Positions 22,741 through 32,154 of a DNA stretch of 64,000 nucleotides are shown piece after piece. The stretch is from Agapanthus africanus (Eukaryota; Streptophyta; Magnoliopsida; Asparagales; Amaryllidaceae), in NCBI GenBank assembly GCA_030015575.1, contig CM057339.1, forward strand, positions 700,364,761-700,428,760. The letters run 5' to 3'. The position numbers were made by a program, and so were the translations under genes. The notes under the pieces are model-generated. The model did not search any database. It had not been told where the DNA came from and saw only the letters and a program-made list of their open reading frames with translations. The number at the start of each line of letters is the position of its first letter. Positions within the stretch are counted from its first letter, which is position 1.

Positions 22741-23775
22741 GCTAGCCCTGCCCCGCTCTGCCGTTAGTCACCTAACCTAACGGTGCACGAGGGGACATCG
22801 AAGCGAATGCGGATGGCATAAGTGTACGTCGTATTTATCTGTGATGTTTAGGTATTTAAATGATGGGACTTCATTAATGTGATTAATGAAAGAAAAAGAA
22901 ACCTAAGATGTTGTAGAATCGAATTTCAAAAATAAAACAGGTAGCTACAGTTCTTGCTTTGCACAGCGGTATATATGATATATCCTGCACCTTATTCGAT
23001 AAGGAAAGGACCGAGATCCCTTCACCGGGAGTGACTCCTTTAGCAATAACTGGCAGATGCTACACACTCGGTTTGTCTTTTGATTGCTTTTAAGAGTTCT
23101 GCTTTGCACAGTGATATATATGATATATCCCGCACCTCATTCGACGAGGAAAGGACCGACGATCCCTTCACCGCGAGTGACTCCTTTAGCAAAACTGGAA
23201 AAGCCTCAAAAACACTCCATTTTAAAAATCATTTGATTCTACAACGATATTAAGTTCATTATGCAATAGGTTTTCAGAAAAACCTGTCGTAGCCCTCCGT
23301 CATTTCAGATAAGTCCTAGTTAGTATTCGTGCTACGTTTGTTGGCCTGCGTCAAGGCGTAGTGTGCGGTAGCTAACTAGTATTTATCTGCTTATGCATAT
23401 GATGCAGATTGGATTAGGGTAGTCGTACGACTTTGTTGGCCTGCGTCAAGGGTCGTGCGGGTGGGTTTAATTCAATCAGGAAATGACGGGTTGAACTTGA
23501 CTAGCGGACTATGGTTTGTTGGCCTGCGTCAAGGTCATAGGACGCTAGGGGCAAAATATTATCGGGAATTTCAAGTGTTGAAATTTGCAATGAGATTGCA
23601 TATTTTCTATGAGATAGTTGGATCCCGATACCCGCTGCGAGTAATTGTTACTCCTGGGAGAGTTTTACACATTACAATTAGCCGATCAAGTAGGTGTCTA
23701 GAAAGGTGTCAACGAGGTTACGCCTCTGGGAAAATGAGGTTTACATTAATTAGGTTCGTGCGAAAGCACGGGGGA
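22741..23775 (+). other. Structured non-coding module of D
   Basis: Ordered hairpins: CCGTTAG/CTAACGG (22761-22783); a duplicated three-hairpin block (22963-23046 and 23099-23187); three hairpins sharing the loop segment TTGGCCTGCGTCAAGG, with outer arms CTACG/CGTAG (23332-23361), CGTACGAC/GTCGTGCG (23424-23459) and CTATG/CATAG (23509-23540); GAGTAA/TTACTC around a 3-nt loop (23639-23653); and CGTGC-GAAA-GCACG with a GNRA-type tetraloop (23757-23770). The same series occurs in E, A and C/B with compensating stem changes. Confidence 0.65.
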
Positions 23776-24609
23776 CCTCCCTCAAAGTACCGACACTGTC
23801 CTGGCTGAAAGATTGGCGAACTTGTAGTGTGTAATTAATCCCGGCTAGTCTTTCCTTTTAGGGTTTGAAGGAAGATTTGATAAAAACAGTGAGAGCCATC
23901 CTGATTAGATAAAATAATAACCAATCTATTCTTGCAAGAGCGCATGCTGAGTGTTTTCTTCTCTCTCTCTCCAGGTAGCGACCATATCACGCCTTAATCA
24001 AGATAATAATACGGATTATTGACCGAACCCGCTTGTTATACTGAGCTGGGGAACGTTGGTCCCGCTCCAACTTATAATTGTTATAAGACAGAGCAGGAAA
24101 TTGGGGAATACCAGATTTCCCGTGCCGCCCAAACGAAGAGAGTGCATGCTGATGCATCATCTTCGGGTGTGTTCATTACAAAGAACTGTTTCTCAGTATC
24201 CTCTGCATCCTGAGTATATGATACCGGATCAGGATCCCAGATATGTAATCTGTTACATAGGGCTGCAAAAAGGTAGAAAAACTGAGAACGGGTGATAAGT
24301 TTCATAAGGCAGAAAACGGGGCAAGTGTTGCAGCCAAGTCTGTTGGTCACTGTCACCCTGTATTACCAATAGATTGATTCTGAACGAATGTTATTAGATA
24401 CCGAACCTGATATAAAAAATCATATCTCTCTTTATTAGTAAAGAAATGATAAAATTTTGTATTGTTGGATTATGTTTTGAACATTTCCTATATCAAAAGT
24501 TGATCGGTTCAGGCACGTTATCTAAAAGCGTTGATGTTCTAAATCAAACTACAGTTCTTAGTATACAGAACACACACAAGAGGAAGAGTTCAGAAATGAA
24601 CGAATCCTT
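23776..24609 (+). other. D internal region before integrase, unassigned
   Basis: About 0.8 kb, collinear with E 39595-40430. A short piece around 24019-24290 is open in two frames, but nothing is recognisable as protease or gag. It is likely decayed gag-protease or linker sequence. Confidence 0.5.
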
Positions 24610-25115
24610 CTAGAGGCATTGTAGACTAGGTCATATCAATGCGACCCGACTAGCTGAAGTTACATGTAGATGCATATTTAAATCAGTTTGAATTTACATC
24701 TTGTGAAACTTGCCAGTCATGTCACAGAGATAAGATGACCATAGCCCTGTTTATTGGAAACAGAGAAAGAGTTAATGAACTCTTAGGACTGATACATGTT
24801 GATGTATGTAAGTCCCCTGTCTACACATACCAAGACCGGTTCTTTTTACTTCAATACATTCTCTGATGATCTTTCGAGATTCAGACCTATGTTCCTGTTG
24901 AAACACAAGTCCGAACCTTTTAAGATATTCACAAAATATAAGTTAGAAGTAGAGAACCAAAATACGGGTATAAGTATTATGTCCTATGATGAGATCAAGG
25001 AGGAGAATACTTGAGCACGGAATTCTTAGACTATTCAAAAGGAGAATGAGATTCTCTCTCAGGATTACTCCTCCGAATACACCATTGCACGATGGTATAT
25101 AGGGGCGGAGCAGAT
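24610..25115 (+). pseudogene. Pre-integrase and integrase remnant of D
   Basis: The gag-pre-integrase segment reads HCRLGHINATRL, then CETCQSCHRDK (the CxxC of the zinc-binding region). The catalytic core follows: IHVDVCKSP with the first Asp, FNTFSDDLSRFRPMFLLKHK, EVENQNTGI, a YDE stretch at the second Asp, and GAEQI at the Glu position. Frame changes between these segments and a TGA near 25012 break it. Confidence 0.8.
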
Positions 25116-25311
25116 ACACCCTATTTGATATGGTGTGCTCTATGATGAGTGCTACTGAGTTACCTATTTCCTTTTGGGGGTTATGCACTTGAGAAGCTGC
25201 ATACCTATTGAATAGGGTTCAAATCAAATCAGTTGCCTACCACTTCATATTTGATATGATAAGGGAAGAGCCCATCTCTTAAGTTAGTTAAGATTTGGGG
25301 TTGTCCGGCCT
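25116..25311 (+). pseudogene. Integrase C-terminal remnant of D
   Basis: About 200 bp linking the catalytic core to the next open segment, collinear with E. Its end is the decayed equivalent of the conserved plant copia integrase-tail segment that precedes KLEARS. Too broken to read as a chain. Confidence 0.5.
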
Positions 25312-26160
25312 ATGTCTAAAAGCATAATCCGGACAAGCTCGAGGCAAGGTCTGAAATGTACAACTGGAAATGTTCCAGCTATACAAACTACAGCAGATGA
25401 TTTGGTACAACCAAAGGATTCAGTAGATACCAACGAACCTCAGCCTCTCCGCCGATCTAGTAGGGTTCCTCACCTGCCTGAGAGATACTTCGGTTTCTCG
25501 ATGACAGTGGGAGCGAGGATTGCATCATGAGATGATGACCCAACTAATTTCGAGCTGGCCATCAGGAGTAAGACTCTATAAGAATGGCTGGATGTTTAGT
25601 GATCTGAGATGGAATCCTTATACACCAACAAAGTATGGACTTTGGTTGCTATATCTGAAGGGTTAAATCCCCATCAGGAGCAAGTATATCTTGAGAAGAT
25701 TACTTGGTGTAATTGGAAAAGTTGAGACTTTCAAAGCTAGACTTGGTAAAGGTTTGCATCATTGACCAGGTATGGATTATGTTGAAACCTTTTTCTAAGG
25801 ATCTATGCTTAAGTCCATCCAGATCCTACTTGCCACGGCTACATACCATGACTACGATATCTGGTGGTTGGGTGTCATGACAGCTTTTCTGAATGATGTT
25901 TTAGAAGAGAACGTCTGTAAGTACACAGCCAGAGGGCTTCGTAAACAGTGGGAGCAGCGGAAACGTGTGCAAGATGTTTTATAGGATAAAGCAGGCATCG
26001 CGGAGTTGGAACATCTGTTTTGATGGATTAGTCAAAGAGTTTGACATCATCAAAATGGTAGATGAACCTTGTATAAACAAAAAGGTAGTAGGGAGTATGG
26101 TGGCAATTCTCGTAGAGTACGTGGATGACATACTCTTGATAGGGAAATAGTTTCCTATGC
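25312..26160 (+). pseudogene. Reverse transcriptase of D, broken
   Basis: The N-terminal part reads PLRRSSRVPHLPERYFGF, followed by an in-frame TGA (25528-25530) and TAA (25579-25581). SEMESLYTNKVWTLV is the plant copia block before the palm. After a missing base near 25929 the frame reads KMFYRIKQASRSWNICFD, MVDEPCINKKVVGS and VEYVDDILLIGK, with YVDD at 26118-26129. The two stops and the frameshift are also in E. RT copies element RNA into DNA inside the particle. Not functional here. Confidence 0.88.
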
Positions 26161-26369
26161 TATGCTCGATCAATCTCCGCTTATCACAATGATTCTCCAT
26201 ATAGGATCAAAGTGATACCTCCTAAATCCTTAGTTTTGGATCTATGAGATAGATTTAATTGGATGTTAGGATTCTCACTAGTTGTAGTGAGATGGTATCA
26301 ACCGATCCTGGGGAGAATCACTGGAAGTGTTCCAGGGTGATAAAGACGACTGAATGTCAGTCGCAGGCA

Positions 26370-26772
26370 TTGTCTTTACCCTCAGTAAAGGGACGGTATG
26401 TTGGAAGAGTTCCAAGCTAGATACCGTGACATACTAGACGATAAATGCACGATACATCGCTACTAAAGATGCTACCAAAGAGGCTGTTTGGGTGTATATT
26501 GGTTCATGAGATGAACTATGTTCCTCCCATTGTGTGACAATGGAGTTGTGGCTTATGCCAAGGAACGCAGGTCCCATCAGTGATCCAGACATATTCTAAG
26601 GCAGTATCACCTGATCATAGAGATGGTTGATCTCTAAGGGATCGAGGTTAGGAGAGTAGACTCAGAGGATAACACGGCGGATCCACTCACGAAGGCCTTT
26701 TCCCAGAGAGAGACTGTTATGGGATGGTTGAGTATGAGATACTACAACCACTGCTATCAGATGGCCCTAGTG
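26370..26772 (+). pseudogene. RNase H of D, broken
   Basis: Remnants of the C-terminal copia RNase H: WKSSKLDTV-like sequence near 26400-26430, ATKEAVW near 26470, then QYHLIIEM-like and ADPLTKAFSQRET near 26590-26710, followed by WLSMRYYNH. In-frame stops occur throughout. It abuts the polypurine tract. Confidence 0.78.
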
Positions 26773-26784
26773 AAAGTGGGAGAT
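26773..26784 (+). other. Polypurine tract of D
   Basis: AAAGTGGGAGA followed by T, directly before the 3' LTR at 26785. Confidence 0.88.
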
Positions 26785-28994
26785 TGTTAGTTATATGTAT
26801 GCCCTAGAGGCCATTGCTATACATAGGATGTATATTGTAGTGGATGCTGGGACATATATAGGGAGGACTTTCTTGCTCGATATGATAGTATGCTATCTGG
26901 TTGCTCTTTACCTTAACGTGTACACAGATTGTCTCTCTATTACATGTTGGTAAAGCCCTTAGGATGTGTACTTGACTACCTGGACTATGATGCGGATCAT
27001 ACTAGTGGGGATATGGTAGTCCATAAGTACATCCTTCAAGGTCCCTAGTCATGGGTGTATCGAGATGGGGCATCGATATACCAGAGTAGACTAGCGTATA
27101 CCTTCTCGACCCATACAGATAGGTGATGGATGATCCCATATCCATTGGTGTTTGACATCAGAGATGATATACGGGTGCTCAGTGAAGACTGGGTACACTG
27201 GACGGACTCGCCGAGAACTCCCAGATGGTATTATACCTTACGTCAGATGGCAGTTCTCTGGTGACACTGGTACAGGTTAGTCTGTAGATCCGAGATCGTC
27301 ATAGAGTCTTGTGTGATTCCCACTGTGCTTTGATTTCCACCTTACCACGTGCAAGAGGGCGTGCAAAACGGTGGTTTTTGGGTACAGTCCCGAATCACAT
27401 GGAGGCAATGAGCGATAGGAGGGGATTCGTCTCTCTCGGTATAGGGAGTTGATGTTGCGCTGTGTTCGATTGGCTATAACCGGAAATCCCTGGCCAGGGT
27501 TGCTGAGATTTACTGGTAAGTGTTACCAGTAGTTTCTCGAACTGTTATAGACCTCATATCGACACGACTTATCGAGCTATTGGGGTCTGACGTTTACCAC
27601 CCCTAGGCAAGATATGCGACATATCAGACGACGAGACCGGACTGTACGGTAAGTGTTACTGGTTGGATTCACAGTAGTGTGAGCGGGCTTGCTCGTCGAT
27701 CTTCTCATCGCTCAATACCTGGATGGCCGTTACGTTTAGCAGACCGCTTGCGGCTTGTGGGTGTTTGATATGATCATCACCTGCTGCCGACGTATTGACG
27801 AGTCTTTAGAGTCCTACACAGAGGTTTCCTGGCTCAAGCGAAACGAAATAGGAGCGCGTATGAGATATGTGCGGGACCGAGAATAATGCGTGTATATGAT
27901 ACCGTATCCTATTCTCGCGATGAATGTATCGATTGGTTGTATGCGATATAGCCTAGTTATCGAATCAAGGATTGATTCGGTAAGCCGATACATAGGATAC
28001 TAGTCGGTTATATGTGATATGACTGGATCGTTAAATCAAGTGTTGATTTAATGATTTAATGTATAATTATATATTTGATATATTACTTTGCATTAACTAT
28101 TATTGGTTCACTTTAAATGGATTCTCTCACTTGGTTTGTGCAAGTTGTATATGTGATATACTTTTGTGCACATGATTGTATCATGTTTGATGATGCATGC
28201 TTATTTGGTTAAGTGTAAAGAATTAAACCATGGTTAAATTGATGATTAGGGTTTCTTATTCATTTATTTATTTATTTATTCTTTTTGGAAATTAAAAGGA
28301 TAAATTGATATGGTGGCTTTCTTTGTATCTTTCATGAAGCTTCATGAAGTGTTGAAAGTTTGACCACATTTGTCTCATGCTTAACCCTAACCATTCCACT
28401 TAACCATGATTCATTCTCTACACTTAACCTTGGTTTGAATATGATAAGTATTCATTTTCTTTTCCATTTTTAATTAACTTATCATATTCTTTCTTCTTCT
28501 TCTTCATCTTGACAACAAGAAGAAAACCTTGCTCCTTCAATGGCAACTTGAGCATATGAGTGAGAAATCGAATTCTAAAGTGAACCCACCTCCTATTTCT
28601 TCATCCTCTACCTCTTGCCAAGTAGTATAGGGTGTTTTCTTCACAAGTTTCATGACTTGGTGAAGTGGGAGCTTGATCTAGTGATGCCTCGACGTAGATC
28701 ATCTTCGGTATCGTAGTCGATGACCTAGCCCGCACATTTCTCCGATGAAGCCGACGCTAGAGCCCGGGATTCGATTTGGACAGCGAGGAGACTTCATTGC
28801 GGAGCTATGGAGGTGGAGGACTGGATCTACAAAGGTAGTATTTCCGTTCTTTTAGTTAAGTTGTTAACTAGTTGCATTTGTCGCCTAAAATTCTGGCCAA
28901 CGATCCATATTAGGGTTTCTCGGCACCCGTAAAATTAGAAATTGGCATGGTTGATTCCTTGTGAGACCTCTTGAGAGTGCCTAAGAACCCTACA
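26785..28994 (+). repeat. 3' LTR of D (2210 bp)
   Basis: Same ends and length as the 5' LTR. Followed by TSD tactt (28995-28999). Confidence 0.95.
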
Positions 28995-28999
28995 TACTT

Positions 29000-29210
29000 A
29001 TGGTTAAGAACTACTCCGCTGTTCAATGCTCCTTACCCAATCGACAACTGATATAGGTAAATGTCACGGACATAATTTCAAAAAGTTATATCTCACTTTA
29101 TAAAAATAAACGTACAGATATATCATTATGAAATTGGTGCACAACAACGGATACTCAAAACCAAATACATGCCGTCCGGCAAAAACCCAGGAGACTTCCT
29201 CAAATATCAC
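29000..29210 (-). other. Island of C/B between D and F
   Basis: Only about 210 bp of C/B remain between the two insertions. Its right end reads (minus strand) GTGATATTTGAGGAAG, which matches A near 2255-2270. Its left end joins across D to sequence matching A near 2278. Most of the island is absent from A, so A carries a deletion here. 29206-29210 (atcac) is the left TSD of F. Confidence 0.75.
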
Positions 29211-29223
29211 TGTTTACCCCAAT

Positions 29224-29640
29224 CAGAGCAAAGCTCTGTTCAAATTCCAAGGCGGAAGATGAAGCAACGCTTCATCTTCCCCCAATCAGAGCAAAGCTCT
29301 ACTTTGAAAATTTAAACTTTATTAAATGAACCAACACTTCAGATTCTTTGCGCTGCGCGCAACGCGACATGTGTCAAAAGTTGATACATCAGCGCAGTGC
29401 CCGAGACAGCGCACCAATCAGAGCAAAGCTCTATTTAAAACAAAATTTAAAGGAAGCAACGCTTCAGCTGCGCAAGCGCTGCGCTGCGTGATACGTGTCT
29501 GCGCAGTTGCGCAAGCACAGCTGCGCAAGCGCTGCGCTGCGCGACACGTGTCTGAGCAGTTGCACAAGCACAACTACGCACGCACAGCTGCGCAGACGCT
29601 GCGCTGCGCGACACGTGTCACGCGCTGGGGCGTTTGTGCA
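29224..29640 (+). promoter_or_regulatory. Upstream repeat block of the F 5' LTR
   Basis: Three copies of CCAATCAGAGCAAAGCTCT (near 29220, 29284 and 29416), each a CCAAT box joined to the palindrome AGAGCAAAGCTCT, then three GC-rich units starting at 29477, 29530 and 29597, two of them with an ACACGTGTC G-box core and one with ATACGTGTC. The block ends about 170 bp before the TATA box, where enhancers would be expected. Confidence 0.55.
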
Positions 29641-29804
29641 AAACAGAATTGAGATTTTAAAGAAATCTTTTCTGTTCTTATTAAAACAAGAAGATTTTCT
29701 TCTGTAAAATAGAGGCCTTTGGATCAAAGATCCAACGGTGGGGAAAATTCCCCAAATCACTCAGAGAAAGATCTCTTTAACAAATCTAACTAATTTATGG
29801 GCAC

Positions 29805-29813
29805 TATAAAAGG
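29805..29813 (+). promoter_or_regulatory. TATA box of the F 5' LTR
   Basis: TATAAAAGG in the context GCACTATAAAAGGACC, identical in the 3' LTR (51445-51453). Transcription would start about 30 bp later, near 29840. Confidence 0.75.
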
Positions 29814-30890
29814 ACCCTAGACCTCAATTCAAAAGGAGGAACATTTTGTGAAAAATAAAACAGAGAAGACTCTGAAGAATTGGAGAGAAATTCTTAAGAA
29901 CAAAGAAAAGGTAAAAACCTTTAGAAAAAAAGAGAAAATTCTCTTATGAACAGATCATTGATCTTAGAACAAGATCTAGGATCTTTAATGAAAAGAAAAG
30001 AAAAAATAATAAACAGTGCCTTGCACTTCTTTTTATGAACCATTGGTTCTGAATCTAAAAGATTCTCAAGATAACAGTGCCTTGCACCTTATATGAACTA
30101 CTGGTTCTTTAGAAAACAAGAAAAAACTTGTTTTCTCTGATCTGAAATTGATCCAAAAGAATAAGAACAGTGCCCAGCACTTGCCGAAACTGCGCTATTG
30201 TGCAAGCCGCCAGGAAGCGCCACGTGTCAGCAGTGCAGTAGCGCAGCGTACTAACGCAGCGCACTGCGCTGTTGCGCTTGCGCTCACCAGAACGTGACAC
30301 GTGTCACCTCCACGAGCGCTTGCGCTCATTAATTGCGCAAAGTACCTGACAAGCCATGTGGGACACTGTCAGGGTATCTAATGCAATGCATTATTAAAGG
30401 GCAGAGCCCAATCAAAGGTCCAAGGGACCAAATAAAAGTGCCGCACACTATTTTAAAAAGGCAGAGCCCAATTAAAGAGTCTAAACATACCAAAAATAAT
30501 GCTATGCATTATTTAAAGGGGCAGAACCCAATTGAGAGGTCCAATGGACCAAAACAAATGCTCTGCATTATAATAAAAAGGGCAGAGCCCAGTCAAAATA
30601 GGCATAAATAGCCTGAAGTAATGCTATGCATCATTCTAAAAAGGGGAAAGCCCAAACAGTGGCCTAACAGGCCAAATGCAAACAAAATGTGAACATTTTC
30701 AACTGGACTTAGCCCAATTTTGGCCGTAAGTCCTTAAAAAAAATTGACTGAGCACAACTCTCTCTTAAATCAATTTATATCCGGTTCGAGGGTACATCTC
30801 CGAGCTCCTCTGACATTTATCGTTGTAATCCTTCAACGACGTCAGAGAGGTGACGGGTCCCGACGACCACATACGTCAATATGGACTGCG

Positions 30891-31265
30891 GGGTCCTTAA
30901 ACTAATATCGGACCGAAACGTCCTTAAACTAATATCGGACCGAAACGTCCTTAAACTAATATCGGACCGAAACGTCCTTAAACTAATATCGGACCGAGAC
31001 GTCCTTAAACTAATGTTGGACCGAAACGTCCTTAAACTAATATCGGACCACCATGTCCCTAAACTGGAATAGGGACCACCACGTCCATAAACTGGTGATA
31101 GATCACCACGTCCCTAAACTGGAAAGTGGACCACCACGTCCCTAAACTGGAGTATGGACCACCACGTCCCTAAACTGGAATATGGACCACCACGTCCCTA
31201 AACTGGAAAGTGGACCACCACGTCCCTAAACTAGAGTATGGACCACCACGTCCCTAAACTGGAAC
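30891..31265 (+). repeat. Two 27-bp tandem arrays in the F 5' LTR
   Basis: Six units of GTCCTTAAACTAATATCGGAC plus spacer, then eight of GTCCCTAAACTGGAATA type followed by GGAC. Each unit can fold through GTCC/GGAC. The 3' LTR has nine and eight units (52530-52985), so the first array changed length after insertion or during reverse transcription. Confidence 0.85.
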
Positions 31266-31308
31266 AATAGAGCCTCCAAATGCTCTTTTACCGGATCTAA
31301 ACGATCCC

Positions 31309-31588
31309 GTTTAAGTTGATCTTAGCCCCAAACACGGCTAACGTATCCTTAAACATTCAAGTGGACTATAAAATTCCAAATCAACTCTGGTTCGAGGGTA
31401 CATCTCCGAGCTCCTCTGACACCTATCGTTGTAATCCTTCAACGACGTCAGAGAGGTGACGAGTCCTGACGGCCATATATTAAATGAATCACTACGTTAA
31501 GTTGATCTCAGTCTCAAACAGGACTGACGTATCCTTAACGAACGTTTAAGTTGATCTTAGCCGCAACGCGATTAATGCATCCTTAAAC
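31309..31588 (+). other. Three nested hairpins near the end of the F LTR
   Basis: GTTTAAG/CTTAAAC with inner TTAGCC/GGCTAA (31309-31354); CGTTAAG/CTTAACG with inner TCAGTC/GACTGA (31495-31540); GTTTAAG/CTTAAAC again (31544-31588). Both outer and inner stems change on both sides together. Another hairpin, CTCTGAC/GTCAGAG with inner CGTTG/CAACG, occurs twice (about 30815-30850 and 31415-31455). Confidence 0.65.
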
Positions 31589-32011
31589 TAAAAACACCAA
31601 ACCCAAATCTAAGTAAATACGGATTTGGACTAATCCACGTCCTACGGGCGACGGCATTACTCAGTCTCCGTATACAATCCACGGGCAAACACAAACAAAA
31701 CAAACATACACGACATGAAGTGAAATTCTGGAGAAGGAGAAAGTTGTTACCGCGATGCGGTAGCGTAATTAACTGCACGGGCTTGCGCCTACAGGGAAGA
31801 GCGTCCCCACAATCAAAAACCCCTCAAGCGAGGGGAATCTGATGAAGTCTGCTACATCGGCCGCATCCGTCTAAACCTCCGATACACGGTGCCATAAATC
31901 AGCTTGGCATCTTCGGAGAGGTGGACGGATAAAACCAAATAGCATCTGCCCCGAATCTCAGCGTCAGGACATCGCGGTCCTGTGCACCGCCTTTCGGGGA
32001 CGAACAGATTC

Positions 32012-32029
32012 TGGCACGCCCGGTGGGAC
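32012..32029 (+). other. Primer-binding site of F
   Basis: TGGCACGCCCGGTGGGAC, five bases after the LTR end, begins with the TGG expected opposite a tRNA CCA end. I cannot name the tRNA without a search. Confidence 0.65.
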
Positions 32030-32154
32030 CTTTTCCTCTTCCACTCCACACTTCGTGTGTCGTGTTCGCGAACAAATCGCGGTTTGCTTTGGTTGCCTGT
32101 AGATTCGAGGTACTAAGATTTGGGGTCTTGCTCCGTGCAGAAAATAGAAGATCG

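Larger units (their letters stand above)
18617..28994 (+). mobile_element. Element D: complete Angela-like Ty1/copia retrotransposon
   Basis: 10.4 kb with both LTRs of exactly 2210 bp, tRNA-iMet PBS, a structured non-coding region where gag should be, decayed integrase-RT-RNase H, a polypurine tract and perfect 5-bp TSDs. The LTR start TGTTAGTTATATGTATGCCC shares the ATGCCCTAGAGGC segment that I know from BARE/Angela LTRs. The LTRs differ at about 38 sites by eye (about 1.7%). Coding capacity is dead, and E shares several of the same lesions, so D was probably copied by proteins supplied in trans. Confidence 0.93.
29211..32006 (+). repeat. 5' LTR of F (2796 bp)
   Basis: It starts TGTTTACCCCAATCAGAGC and ends GGGGACGAACA just before the PBS. 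Layout: CCAAT-palindrome repeats and GC-rich 53-bp repeats upstream of a TATA box, then short repeats, two tandem arrays of 27-bp units (30891-31265) and large hairpins (31309-31588). The 3' LTR is 188 bp longer, which is explained by two more 53-bp units and three more 27-bp units. Confidence 0.92.

Noticed and set aside
30781-30800. GGTTCGAGG resembling a tRNA B box
   Set aside because: No A box, cloverleaf or acceptor stem nearby; part of a repeated LTR segment.
30881-31072. ORF with repeating VLKLISDRN units (also 52522-52794)
   Set aside because: Produced by the 27-bp tandem array inside the LTR. Unit number differs between LTRs and it lies upstream of the PBS.
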